Part shown: positions 35,401 through 50,400 of the stretch, in pieces
How positions within the stretch are numbered: the first letter of the stretch is position 1
Layout of the letters: each line of letters opens with the position of its first letter
Assembly: GCA_026874595.1 (NCBI GenBank)
Contig: CM049317.1
Coordinates: 54,417,118 to 54,481,117, forward strand
Direction of reading: 5' to 3'
Source of the DNA: Sipunculus nudus
Lineage: Eukaryota > Annelida > Sipuncula > Golfingiida > Sipunculidae
Length of the DNA stretch: 64,000 nucleotides
Made by a program: the position numbers and the translations under genes
The notes under the pieces: model-generated
What the model was told of the DNA's origin: nothing
Seen by the model: only the letters and a program-made list of their open reading frames with translations
The model's database searches: none

Positions 35401-38400
35401 AGAGTAGACATATTGACATACCCACTGGCCACTGAACTACACAGTTACATTTAATTCCATACATACAGTCCTTATTTTTCAGTGTGTATATATATATATA
35501 GGTCTAGATCTTCTTTTTAATATAGAGTAATTATAATATTTACAATATGGGTTTCTGTGTGTATGCAAAATGGCAGCTGGTTTTGAGAAACTATGGACCT
35601 ATCATCAGTATCGGGTTTGATAATTGCAAGGGGATGCCGCCTGAAAGTATTCCCGAGGAGAGAATCCATCTGCAGGAAAATGTATTGGCAAAGTTTAGAG
35701 TGAAATAACCCTTTTTTAGGACAACATCCAAATCCTCAAATTATAGTAAGATTTCCAAACCATAGATAAAATGTATTGTTCACCATGCCATTGCCTGTCT
35801 ATGTAGGAATCAGATGCCAATCAGCTTGTTTCTAAGTATTGTCCTTTAGCCTTACGTGCCTTTAAATTGCGAACCTGAGAGACACTTGTTAAATGTAATT
35901 TTTTGACTGGAAGAATGCTGACATTGATGACTGTGACCTTTCATACTGCGACCTATCTTGTTAACTTCTCTTAGGAATGGCTGTTGGTAGACAGTTATCA
36001 GTTCGTCCTGCCAAGATCGTTGCGGGTCATGAACCTGAGAAAACTAACGAGTTTCTACAAGCACTAGCAGAAGCCATCAACAAAAAGGTAGGTACAGAAT
36101 AAAGCACGCCTCACAACTGCCGGTGCTTGTATTGTATCAAGTTACATATCTTATAATTTGTCAACATTAATGTTGAACTATATTATCTTAGCCTCTGTTT
36201 TTCTTCATTGCACCTGTGAAATCAGATAAAAATAGTCTAAAACTTTGTCTCTTGCACCAGATTATAGAGTTGCATTCATCCTTTATCTGAAAGCTTGTCA
36301 GTGCCATCACTAATCATATCAGATTGGTCAGAGAGATCAGGAATCATATCAGTTTTTGTCAGAGCTGTCAGTAATCATATTTAAAATTTGCTGTCATTCT
36401 GCTTTTGAGTAAAATTGAAATCTTGTCTGATGACCAAGTCACTATCATGACCATCCCACTAAAACAACCACTTTTTTTGTCCCAGAATAATGTAAGTCAT
36501 TATAAAACCCTTCCACTAACACAACAGTTAGTTGGTCCCGCAAGTTGTCGTGTTAGTGAGATTTAATACAGGAATACTTTGATACTAGCCTGAAGCCAAT
36601 GTGTACAAATTCATTCTTGTTTTAACTTTTCTTAATTCAGGCTGGACATGTTGAGTTATTTTGTCATCTGTACATGACACTAAATATTTTGCACTTAAAT
36701 TGTTTATCTGAAAATCTGTATGAATTAATATATGACAGGTTGACAATGATGAGATGGTCAGTAAAGTCCTTGGCACAGGTGGCAAATCTTCCAGTTCTAA
36801 AAGAGATGCAAGCAGTGACCGACGCAAGAAGAGAGACAAAGAGGTTGGCCCCTTCTGTTTGATTTTATTACAGACCATTAGGACACTTAAGTCAATAGAT
36901 TGATGAAAATTAATGTAGCTTATATTATTTTCTAGGATATCTAAGATTTTTAGATGACTTTGAAAAGCTATCAAATTTAGTTATGATGAAATGAAATCAG
37001 ATTGAAAAGTGAATAGCCAGGAAAAATTTCATGTGATTTGAGTTCTGTGAATTTTAAGTCCCAAAAAATGTTCATATTTAAGGCTGGAATGTTAACATAT
37101 CACATTCTTTTATCTAATTGGCTATTTCTCATGGTAGAGCTCATGTTTTAAACTAAATAGCAATGTAAAAAAAGAGAGAATTTCTGCAGTGAATCCCACT
37201 GATACATTTTAATTTATAAGGAACGAAAGTACAAAGATTGTATAAATCTTTAGAGCATAGAGTACATTTATATTAGTGATCACTTAAGATAAATTTACTG
37301 CAAAATTTTAAGCAGGATAAAGAGGAGAGAGGGGAACGCAGTGAGAAGAAACATAGAAGCAAAGACAGAGACAGAGAAGACAGGAAAGACAGAGAAGATA
37401 AGAGAGACAGAGAAAAAAGCAGAGACCGAGAACGCAGTCGAGACAAAGATCGAGACAAGGAGAGAAGCAAGGACAGAGAGGATAAAGAGAACGAGAGAGA
37501 AGACAGAAAAGATAGAGATGAGAGGAGAGAAGAGAAAGAAAAGGAAAGAAGGAGGGTGAGTTTAAAAATAAGAGGTTGATGGTGCTGGATGCATACTTGA
37601 TCCCCTTTTTTTTGTCGAGGGTTTTAAATTTGTGATATTCGTGAATGGGCAATTATCATGAAAATAAAACCTTCTGGGATAAGAGGTCCCATTGTTGAAG
37701 GCAAAGTTGAAAAGTAAAAGCTTGACATTATGAATAAAAATAGATTGTGCATTTTGCTCATGCTATGTTCAAAGATTGATATAATTTTAAATAATATCAG
37801 ATATTTCCAGTTGTCTGCCATTAACAATATTTGTTGTTAATAAGATTTTATTGTGCCCAGAATATTTGTCTTACTTGAGACATTTAATTTCCCATAATAA
37901 TGCTTTTACTCTGTGTGTAGGTCTGTTATATTGTGAGATGCCAAAAATGGAACTGAAAAAGAGAAATATGAAGCTAACCACTCCATGCCACATGCCATTG
38001 TGTTGGTGTGTCCTTGTTAAGCAGGCTTGCAACTCAATTTTCTGATATTTTCTTTGCTTCTCCAAAGTATCATTGAAAATTGCTCTGTGTTAGAGCAGGA
38101 TAACTCGTTTATGTTGTGGTAATTATGGTGAAGTATCTCATCGGAAGTAGTAGGCATTGGTATAAAGTCAGCATAGTGTAGTCACAGACACAGGAGACAG
38201 TGGAATCATGTTATATTTGGGTTTATCGTACAACACATACTGCAATTTCCTGTGATTATTTATTTCAGGAAACAAGACTGATTAATTTACACTTACGCAA
38301 TCATATCATATTCTTTGCTTTTTGGTCAAGTAGGTCCTATGAACAGGAGCAAAGAAGATAGAGCAAAAATATCACTTATCTCAGTCAGTCTGAAACTGTA

Positions 38401-41400
38401 TGGGGCCTCCTATATAGTCCCTATTTATACCTTAGGATTATGTAACAACACAGTTACAAGCTCTTGTACATTCAGTAATTTGCATTTAACTTGTATAATG
38501 TTTTGTTCTATCTAGAGACGAGAAAAAGAACGAGAACGAGAAGCTGAAAAACAACAGGAAGAAGCATCAGGGAAGCAGGAAGCTGTGATGAACGGGGAGG
38601 CTGAACCAGATAAAGAGGTACTGTAATTAAATGTCCTCCACATGAACCAGATAAAGAGGTACTGTAATTAAATGTCCTCCACATGAACCAGATAAAGAGG
38701 TACTGTAACTAAATGTCCTCCACATGAACCAGATAAAGAGGTACGGTAACTAAATGTACTCCATGTGAACCAGATAAAGAGTAAATGTAATTAAATGTCT
38801 TCAGTGTGACATAATGCACCAGATAAAGAGGTACATTAATTAAATGTCTTCCACATGAACCAGATAAATAGGTACTGTAACTAAATGTCCTCCACGTGAA
38901 CTAGATAAAGAGGTACTGTAATTAAATGTCCTCAACGTGAACCTGCCATAAAGAGTTACTGTAATTAAATGTCCTACAAGTGAACCAGATAAAGAGGTAC
39001 TGTTATTTAATGTTTTCCATGTAAACCAAATAAAGAGGTACTGTACCTGAATCTCCTCCATGTGAGATAAAGAGGTACGGTAACTAAATGTCTTACAGTG
39101 TGATATAATGCACCAGATAAAGAGGTACTGTAATTAAATGTGAACCAGATACAGAGGTTCTGTTGTTAAATGTCTTCAGTGTGATACAATGCACCAGATA
39201 AAGGGGTACTGTAATTAAATGTCCTCCATGTGATTATTGATATAATGAACCAGATAAAGGGGTACTGTTATTAAAGGTCCTTGACATTAATTAATGAAAT
39301 AGAGAAAGAGGCACTATATCCATCTTAACAATACAAACAATTTAGCATACTCAACAATGCTCTGTCTTTTAAGGTACCATAATACAGTTACAGCGGTTTA
39401 TATTTAATGCTGGGTGGTCTTTAAATATGCATTGGTTACTGTGGAACACACTTCCGTCAGATACAGGTTTAGCCATGCCCCATTCCTAATACTACACACC
39501 ATAAGCTTTTCAGATAGCTTGATCCCTGCCAGTTGCAAATTGGTTGCAACGGGAAGAACATTTTACCCCTGTGGCCACTGTACTGTTATAATGGATAATT
39601 ATCTATGTCTTTTTTTATCTGATAGCCTGCTCCAACAGCACAATATCAGAAAGTCATGCCCACTAGATGTAAACCCAGCAATTGCAAGTCTTACCTGGCC
39701 ACATAATGCAAAATTACCTGTCTTTTTGTTCCATATACATATAAAAAGTATACAAGCTATCTCTTATATTCCTAGGATTATGAATAGCCAATCAGAGCTA
39801 TCTAAACCATTAACTACAATGAGATGTGCTCACAGCTAATGAAACCTTCCCATATACTAGCAGGACCTTGTGATATATATTGAATATGTAATTTATCTTG
39901 TAGGCTGAAGCACCACATAAAATCCCAAGACCATCATCGGCAAAAGGATCCAGGCGGAGACACAAAGAAGGTATTCTTATTTTGAACCTACGATTCTTTG
40001 TTTGGTTTGGGTTTGATTGCAGTGATGGCAGTGTTTGGTTTGGCTATGCATCGTTTTAGATTTTATTGTCTCCTGATTCTGCCAAAATAGCCGTGATATC
40101 TCATGCTGTCTTCAGTATCTCAGGATATCTTAGATATCAGATTTTACTGAACTATCTTCAAAGATCCTGCATTGCTGCTGCTTAGCGTTCAGACATCAGA
40201 GAATCCTGATATTCAGCCATGCTTTTATCATTTCTCATATTTGTACATAAATATATACTTTGAAATGTTGTGTATTTTGTCTTGTTGCAGCTAGTATTAG
40301 AGAGAACTTCAATTTGGTTATATAATATGAAAGTTAATTTTGGAACTTTAATGTACCAGGTGAAGGATAATGTGTGAAGTTATAGAATTAGATATTCGGT
40401 CTGCCAGGCTGTAGTAGAAATCTGCCAAAAAAACTACTGCCGATATTAAAATTTCCCTTATTTAGAAAGCTGCTGCAAAAATAAATATTATCAGGCATGA
40501 TTGAAACCGTCAAATCATTAGAGACTGTCACTTTTGGGACTGTTCCCAACATATATTATTTGTTTACATCCTCATGAGCCTGCATTATGCACTGAAACCC
40601 CCAGCCAAGGTCACCACCACAAAAATGCACTTTCTAGCGAATTATGAATGGGTACTATTCATGATTATTTTGTAAGGGTCCTAAAAGGTAAAACCTCAGA
40701 TAGGTGGCTTAACTGAATAGCTCTACATTGTTAAGAGAAAATGGTTGCCACTTGCTTGAAAATCTTTTTTTATGGTTTATTGTATTTGATAATTTAATGT
40801 TTTTTATCTTTGATTAAAACGCACAGAAAACATGATAATTTGTGAGTAATTGTTTTAGCTATATTCCATTTAGTATGTAGAAATTAGGCAGCGGCACTAT
40901 TAGTTCAAATAGAACACAAGTTGGCATGAAATTTTGGTAGATCAATTACTGAGTATGCAATTTGATGCACTAAAATAGTAAACCTGTATCATTTGTCTGT
41001 GGTAAACCTCCAGTGCAACATGATGTCCAGAAATTCATCATGTCCCCAGTTTAATTATGTATATGATATCATAACTACCAGGAAATCACCATAACCATGA
41101 CATCACATCCTGTTTAAAGCTAGCATTGTCTTGTATTTGGTTTGGACATCTCATTCTCAGAATTCATTTTGACATTGGCAGGGCTGCTTGCGCTGCCATC
41201 TAGTAATGAATATATAAACTATTAAAGCATTATTTAAAGCAAACTTTAAATAAAATAAAAATATTTGGCTCCTGTTACAATACTTCTTCACTTATATGTC
41301 AGACCGAGAGATAAAAAAAAAATTGTATATAATGATGAGAAAACTCAGTCATCACCAAATCAAGAATCACCGCATCAGTCATTCAGGGGCTTTTTCACAG

Positions 41401-44400
41401 TACACATGTCAACACTATTACTTCTTGGATTTGAAAGAAATCTCTATTTTTTCCCTCCATGATTTTTTACCATTTTCATAATTTTAATCTTGAAATATTT
41501 TGTATTTTTTATGATAATATTTTCGAGGGTGAGCCCTTCAGTGCATTTCAGATCGATGTTCTTTTGGTGAATTTACTCGTATTCCTTATTTAGCCAAATG
41601 AAAGATGACACAGATTTGTTAAATAAGATTCCTTTTAGCTCACACCAGATATATCTGTGATAAGGAAGTTGATGTTGGCACTAACACGCATGTTCACTTT
41701 TCCTCACCCTCCCGCAGGCAAACCAGATTCCAGTGATGAAGGTAGGTGGCACCACATGTCTCATTAAATATTCTTCACATACTCCCTGCATGCCACTTAC
41801 CGCACCATCTTCAACTCTCCATACATTTCATGTAGTCTCTGTAAATAACTTGCACATGAAATATGTCACAGTATTACAAAGAAGGTGCAGAAATGATCAA
41901 TTTTTCTTACATGTCAGTGACTAAAACAATAGTTATATTTTGTTCTAACATGGGTACCTCGTGGTTTTCACTATTTTAAGCTAAGCTGACTGTCAATCTC
42001 TTCATATACCCAACTGGCTGACTGTGCATATCTTTACAAGGTAAAAATCAAAATTGTTATAGGTACAGACCTGAAATTTGGCATGCAGTTCTGGCAAAAC
42101 CAATGTACAGACCTGAACTAGGTCACTATGACCTTGTTTCTTCGGGCAATGGAATGACTACCTAATAAATCTTCAAGTTTTCTGTGTATCCATCATGTTT
42201 TTGTCCTTCCAGTTTAGTATATAGAAAAATATGTTTATGATCCATGCACATATGGACATTAAGACAGTGTCATAAACTTTATCAGGCAACTGTAATTTAA
42301 CTTTTATCAGGGAACTGTAATACATTGGTTGCTCAATAATACAATGAGTTTTAAGAGGATGATGAGGGTATCAATCTCAAAACCAGGGGTAAATCCGAGT
42401 TAGAACAAATTATAACTGATCATCTGTATATATAATGTATGTAGATTGCTTGCTTTTTCTTCAAGGTCTTTGATGCATCTCTTTGTCAGGTGTTTTCTAT
42501 TGGGTCTGCTATGTTATCTTATATCAAGCCTCAAATTTGTTTATGTTAAAAGTAAAATGAATGCGCCATAAACAATTAAATACCAATGATTACCACCTGC
42601 ACCACCAACTAAATTCTGAACAATCTTTGAATTTGAAATCAGTTTGATAAATATAAGAAAATTTGACCATTTCAAAGAAATTCAATTATTACAATGAAAA
42701 GCACTTTCAATTTTCTCCTCTGCTTGATCTGGAGTTGAATCATTTAAATTTAGGCAATTCATTAATATAAGTCCCAAAGAAGGACTCTGTCACAAGCCAA
42801 ATTTTGTCAAAAGATCATTTGACCAGAATTTTTTTAATTGAATTTTTTTTTAACTTGACAACAAATTTGAGGCTTATTTTGTGATTAGAACCATAGAAGC
42901 TTACGAAGTATCAGAAATTCGAGTAAGATTTAGTTTTGTTTCAGGACATGCATCATTCATGAGGGGTTTGTGGTGTAATATGTGTTAGATATTTAGTTGA
43001 TAAAACCAATGACGTTCATCATCCATAAAAAAGACTAATAATACAGAGCCTTCAAATATGTGTTCATGTCAGTTACACAAGTTATCAGACAGCAAAACTG
43101 GCATTTAACCAACTTCTGTGGTCAGAGAGTAGAGTACAGGCCTTAAAGCTTTGAGCCGGATGTTTATGCCTGGTTAATTGCCATTCAAGTCTTGTTTAAG
43201 GAAAATTCAATAAGTTAAGTAACACCCAGACTTCAGGATCGTCATAACCTGGTACCTATAGCTATTGCATTTTAGTATCACTGCTTCTTGGAATACTGGG
43301 GGTACATACACAAAAAGAAACACAGACTGATCTTTTGACTTTGTGCAACAATTGCCTTGATCTGTCTCCTGAACGACATCACACCCACCATGCCACATCT
43401 CCCAGATGGAGGCCCCTCAAAGTATTAGTAAGCTGGTTATCCTAGTGGCTAGTAAGGCCAGTGTTTACCTTGTTTTCCATGGCAGGGCACTGTTGAAATG
43501 TTTACAAATTACCAAAAAATTGAGAGGTGATACCAGGGCTGTGTGAAAATAAGTTATTATATCTGTCACCTGGAGGCCAGGCCCGATCAGCCATGGTTAA
43601 AACAGGTCTTTTTTACACCCAATACTTTAAATTATCTTTTTTTACTAATTCCTCAAAATTATTTATCTGTAATGTTTGTTATAATATGGTTACCGAGAAT
43701 GAGTTATACAGCTTAGGAGAGCAGTATGTGAGCTGGTCAGCATATATTTATCTGGTAATTTTATGACAAAAACTAGTTGAATAAACTAATTAAAATAATT
43801 CATTATTATGAAGCAAAAGTGTTAAGTTTGTACCAAGTTTGTTCTAATGATATAAAGATGCTGAGGAGCTCTTTTAACTGTTGCATATTTACATTAATAT
43901 ATACCAATATTGTTAACCAGTGTCCTGTACTGTTTATTTAACAAATTACACTTTTAAAATTGTTATAGTTCTGAAAATAGGTGAAGAATTTATGCTTCAA
44001 TTAATGGTGGTATTTTTCACTCTCCAATATTATGATTAACATATTTAATGTTCAGATATTAAATACTAGGCGGTGGATATAATCAGTTAATTAAAGATTT
44101 ACCAAAAACATACATTTGTTGTGTAGAACCTCATGATATTGACTTCAGTTGTTATTTAAAGCTAATTATAAAATTTTAAGCTGCAACTAAAAAAATGAGG
44201 CATTATTTTTAAATAACATAATGAAATAAATATTGTATTTTACCAAATGAAAAATTTATTTATTGATTTAAGTTTTGCAGACATATGAGGCTAGAGAGGA
44301 GATATGATACAGTGCCGATGAAAAAAGTCTGACAGCAACATTTGTAATTAACCCCTTCCTTTAAATGAGACCTCTGTAGATTCATATCTGATCATTGTTG

Positions 44401-47400
44401 TGTGGTTTATGTTACAGATGAAGAAGATGAAAGGATGAGAGCAACCTCTGGCAAAAGGACGGAGAGCAAAGTCAACGGAACAGTTACAGAGAACGATATA
44501 CCACCGCAAGTTGCTGCAGCGTGAGTGTTCTGAAGAAAAAAGTAACAAAATAAAAATTTATTACTGTTCTTACAAGTCATCATTTGAAACTTGGCTAATT
44601 TTGTTCATATTTTTATACACCTGTCAGTTATGGACTTATTCACGTACCTGTTGTGTTAAACATACACAAAATAAAGCATTTTCTCCTTTTTATATTATAG
44701 TATCTTCCAGTATTACATTCCAAAACTGTTTGCTTACTCCTGTACAAAAGTGGCAAAAAGCTAGCAAGGGGCCAGGATACAAACATAGCATACCTGATAG
44801 TGATAGCACGCAACTTCACAAATCAAATTTTGCAAGCTTCCAACTGTTCCTTCTGTATTTCTTCTTCCATGTTTCCTCAACTTGTTTGGGAGTTATAACA
44901 TGTGCAAGATCACACCCCTGCACACTAGAACATACTCATGGAGCTCTGTATTTAAAGGAAAATTTGGCTTTTACCACCAAATATTATAGCATTCATGAAT
45001 TGGGTACCGTAAAGTTCTTAATATAATACCCTGCCTCATTAGAATACAAACCCCATTTATTTGCCCAGAATGTTTATGCACCGATGCACTCATACCGCTT
45101 CCACTAAAGGCTCAAATAGAATATGCTCCCAAATTAACCTCATTGCCACCACAACCTTGTACCATAGGATTCATCCAAAAATCTTTGGAAACTGTACTAA
45201 AAACACAGGTGTAATGCAAATTGGGGATGTACCTGTGTATTTTCATTTATTGCATTTATATGATCTAGCATTATGAGTGAAACTTGTTTTTATTTTTACA
45301 GAGATCATCATGAAAACATTATATGTGAGAGTATAAAATATTTAATTTAGTTTTATTGTTATGTTGACAAATATTTAACACCTTTTTCTCATAAATAATG
45401 CAAGCCATTATTCTATGATAATTGTGTAGGCTCGACAGATACAACTTCACATCCCTCGAATCAGTCCTTCCTTCCACAAAATTTCTTCAATGAAATTCTT
45501 CAAGAACTTTCATTTTAGTGGGATTGAGACACACATAGACAGTGATGACAGACTGTAGACATTGCCTATCTTTTATGTACTCTATAAAGGGCTTCACTGA
45601 ATATAATACTTATATGTTATAGATGGAAAACAGCAAGGCCCCCTAGTGCCAGACCAGCAGCACCGAGACCAAAGCAAAAAGACACAGCTCCAGAGGAACC
45701 TGTTGTTGTGTAAGTATCAGTAAAAAAAAAGTATCAGTAAAACTAGAATCAACTAAGAACTGTAAACTCAGGGAAAGGGCACAGAACTCAAAGCTTGACC
45801 GAGATGGTGAGATTTTTCACTTTCAACCCCAAACCAAGGAGAGCGCTCTGCTGGCTTAATGGGGAGGTTGTGCCCAATGGCTGTGCTTCAATTACAAATG
45901 AGTCCACCTTTCGGTGGTTCATTGGCAATGGGGATGAATTACACACCCAGGGCCTGCAGGTACAGTAGTCACCAGTCCTGGTTAGCAGCATGCTATAAAA
46001 TTAGAAGAAGCTTGTGATACTGCCTTGTCACTTAGTCTTAAACCGGAATGGAATTAAGGGGATGTACATACACTTAGTTAAGCTAGCATTAAAAATGGAG
46101 GCAGCCATAGGGTGCTCATTGAAATTTGGCAATTATTTTCTGAAACTCAAAAATTATCACACAGGCTGACCTTAAAACTGATGAGGGACCAAAGCCCAAT
46201 TATGAGATGTAAACTTGGTAACAAAAAACAATATGTATATTTTGCAACCATCTGGTTCTTCTATCCTTGTGGCCAAGTTACATGGCATCTGTCATTGGTT
46301 GCAGACAACTGCATTATTTAGAATATTGATGACCAATTATTAATTTTCAAATGCAGTTGTTTAAGAATGTGACCAGTGACCTTGACTTTCATGAATGGAT
46401 ATGAGGTGTAAAAAATACTGTTTAATCAGATATTGATTTAAATGCATTAATATTTTGCATGATATGATTTAAATTTAATTATAGTTAATTAGGCCATTAC
46501 CCCATTCCTTCATTGCAGCATACTGTCTTGATTTAATCTGCCAGATTATGAAAATATTGTCAAATTTATTGGGTACCTTACTGTGGAACAGACTGTACCA
46601 AAAAGAAATTTAATAAATCATTAAAGCAGAATTCCACACACACACACAAACATTTGTTTAACCCTTTACTGTTCAGAGGACCACAGAGATTTACTTATCA
46701 TTTGACTAGATTAAAACATATTTATTTTCAGTCCTAAAACTTTCCATGAATGAAAAGCAAAGGCTCCCTTCTTAACTATTTTCAGTTTTGTAAAATTGGA
46801 ACAAAATTTGAGCAAAATAATATTTGTATGGACTGTACTTGTAAAGAAAGTCAGAATTTGTCTGGAATTGGAAATAAATTTGAACAATAAAGGATTAAAC
46901 TTGCTCCCTATTCAGATTAGACCCCATTTGTATATAACATTTAAACCTATCTATTTCATCTAATGGTACAATTATCACTTAAATATCTCTTTTAGTTTTC
47001 AGTATCTTGGTAATTCCTAGCTACAGAACACTTAGATTCAGACATAAATTCCATGAATTTGCTTGTTACCATTGATTTCATGTTGACATCTTGGTCTTAT
47101 TTTTTAAGTTGTACTGTACTTGTTTAATCATCTGATGAAGTTTGAGAATCAAAGAGATAACAATCTTTTAGTTTTACATTTACTTGTGACTACAGGAGCG
47201 GGTCTGGGAATGTGCCAAATCTGATCGTAGACAAAGACCAGGACTCGGATGACGACGATATGTTTGTGGCTAAGGAAGAGGACCAGCCAATAGCACAGGA
47301 GATGCCACAGGTCTGTATAGCTGGTCATCGTGCCAGACAAAGTAGTCTGTCATGCAAGCAAGAACTGATTATTTTATACAGGATACGTAATACTTTAAAA

Positions 47401-50400
47401 TTTTACCTTTCCTATGGAAAAAGCATAAATCGAGTTTAGCCTTTCCCACAGGAAATTTTGCCTCACTGCTTGTAGACACATTGAATCATCATATCAAACT
47501 TTTAATCGGTCACTTCCATTTTAACATATCTGTAGACAGTCAACCTGTGTAGTTATGGTAGAGAATCCTAATGCCAACACCTGGCAGTCTTTTTGTTATA
47601 CACGCTGTGATTTAATATAGGCTGGTGTAACATAACAAAATTGCCAGTAATGTATTTCCTTAGAGAGTAAGAATGAGGCTGGGGTTTATTCATATAATTG
47701 GCTCTGTTATGACTCTGCTTCTCTGCAAATCACAGAAACCTATGATTTCATCAGCACTGCAAAGCCATAATAGAATGGTGTACCAGGTAATTGGGGGTTT
47801 ACAAGTTACCATAATGTGAGAGAATATTTTGTTTTTTTGCATTTTGCCTTGACTTTGAATATTCCCATATTTGGTGAAAAATATTGTTTCTCAAGTTGAT
47901 AGATGCAAGAAACCATGGTGACTTGCCAAATTTCAGTATATGCTTCTGAAGATTGGGGCCTGTTCTTGAGGGGGGGGGATTAATTGTGGGGGGAAGAAAT
48001 GTCTAGTACTACGGTATATTATATATTATTACATATTACAGATGAGGCAAGCACCTGACCAGGATGAGGAGGGGAACCACGGTGGTCTCGTAAAGAAAAT
48101 CTTAGAGACTAAGAAAGAGTTAGAGAAAGGGAGCCAGCAGCCTGGAGCCAAGAAGACAGAGATAGTAAGCAGTTATCATAAGTAACATAAAGCCGATACT
48201 GTGGTTGACTTTTCGTTTGCAAGGGTTACAAATTTGAGATATTCATGAAAGGGGAAATATTGCGAAAAAAAACTTCAAACTGAAAAAGAGGTCCCATCGT
48301 TGAAGGCTAAATTGAATAGTAAAAGGTTTACAAAAGCAAAATAAAAAAAAAAACAGGTTGGGTTCTCTGGCACTGAGGGTTGGCGATTTTTTTTTTTTAC
48401 CTTTTTATTTGTGTGTACAGGGCTAGTTATGTTTTAGCATAAACAGTGGAAACATGCATGCACACGTTCATGCATGCATTTTAGTAAAAATTGCACATTA
48501 TTGCGAACAAAAAGCATCCAAGAGGCTTGAGCGCAAATCAATTTATTTCTTTTGAAAATTGAAATAAATTTTTTTTATGCCGGGGGGGGGGAATCAATTG
48601 ACGTGCTTGAGAACACAACCTTTTTTTTGCCTTATGAATAACCATAGGTCATGAATGTTTAAAGATTTATATTTTAAATGATATCAGATCTTTCAAAGAA
48701 TCTGCCACTACTGAATAAAATTTTTTTAATCAGATTTTGTGCACATAATATTTGATATAATGAATTCACATTATTATGGTTATACTCAATGTGTTTTTTT
48801 TGTAATGTCAGATCGCGAAAATTGGACCCTCACAAAACACTGACCAAATAAAAATTTTGAAATTTTTACCCTGCAAATAATAAGTCAACCACAGTATATA
48901 GGTGTTCATACATAGGTGAAATTGTGCTTTCAATTTTGTTCTTGCTTGGTTTGGAAGTCAAACTCATTTTTTAGCTCAGCTGACTATAAGTCATCTGAGC
49001 TATAGTCGTGGTCCATTGTCCGTCGTCCGTCCGTCTGTCTGTCTGTCCGGATGTCCGTCCGTAAGACTGGCACGTTTTGACACCGTTGGACCTACGAATC
49101 TGAAATTCGGCATACAGTTAGATGTCCCCAAAATCTACTACCATGCCGAAAATTGGGTCAATAGGACTTCGTTCCTTTGAGATATTAAGGAAAAACCTCA
49201 ATTTTTTATTAGAAATCTATTTTCACACTTCAGGACTGCCTAATATCAAAACCACTCATCTGGTTTTCTTCATACTTACCAGAAAATATTCCTCTATATA
49301 GTTCCTATGTACATGCCAGATATTAAGTCAGTATTATATAATTTAAAAAAGTTATTGGCCCAAACATAATGGACTTAGTAAAAAAAATCAGGAAGATATT
49401 TGGTCACTTAAGACCAAAAGTGTTAAAGGTAGGGACTTTTTTCCAGTAATACAACTTTAATTAATCAAAATTTAATTGTATACCAAAAATTAGATCAAAA
49501 TCTGTTAAATTTTTTTAAATATTGGTAAAAATATAAAATTGGTACCTTAAATTTTGCCCAACTTTGGCCGTGGCACATTTTTTTCCTGTAAGTACTGTGG
49601 ATTTAATTTTCACAGCATGTATACATAAGGATTTAATCTGTTAAAATCTGAAAAATGAAAATAAAAGCTGCAAAACTAGGCTAGTTATTGAATTTTTTGG
49701 AGGCTCTTGTTGTATTCCCTTACATTGTCAAGCAGTCCACTTTGATGACTGTAGGTCATTCAGTGCACATCTCTATGCTCCCCAGGCTGTTGGCATAATT
49801 TTAGATGTCCCCAAAATCTCCTACCATACCGAAAATTGGGTCATTAGGACTTTGTTCCTTCGAGATATTAAGGAGAAAAAACTCTGTTTTCCATTAAAAA
49901 AAGCCATTGTTACACTTCAAGGCTGCCTAATATCAAAACCACTGATCTGTTTTTGATTGTATTTAGTATTCACATTCTTTCATACATTTTCTATGAACAT
50001 ACCAAAAATTAGGTCAGTATTGGGTATTATTTTGAAGTTATGGGCCAAAACATAATGCAATTTTGAAAAAAAAATCAGGAAATATATTTACTCACCTAAC
50101 ATGAGAATTGCTGAACCTAGAGACTTTTTTTCAGGAATATAACTTTATTTAATCAAGATTCAATTGTTTACCCAAAATTAGATCTGAATTTTGCAAATTT
50201 TTCAAGTTATTAGCATAAATAAAAAATCAATACCTTAAATTTTGTCCAACTTTGGCACTGTTGATTTAATTTTCACAGCATATATACATAAGGATTTAAT
50301 CTTTTAAAATCTGAAATTTCAAAGAAATTGATTGGAAAGAATAGCTTTTATTCATGTTTTCATACAGCATGTCAAGTGTTGTTTACATCTAGCCCACCTA

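Noticed and set aside
37273-37652. Minus-strand open frames rich in Leu and Ser
   Set aside because: They are the complement of the purine-rich exon 5 repeat and have no start or splice support.
39414-39839. 141-codon open frame in intron 6
   Set aside because: No recognisable family, no flanking exon signals in frame; consistent with chance.
44511-45026. Longest open frame in the window, 171 codons
   Set aside because: It starts inside TRAF3IP1 exon 9 in another frame and runs through intron 9. It shows no domain and is rich in codons expected from AT-rich DNA; exon 9 splices cleanly into exon 10 instead.
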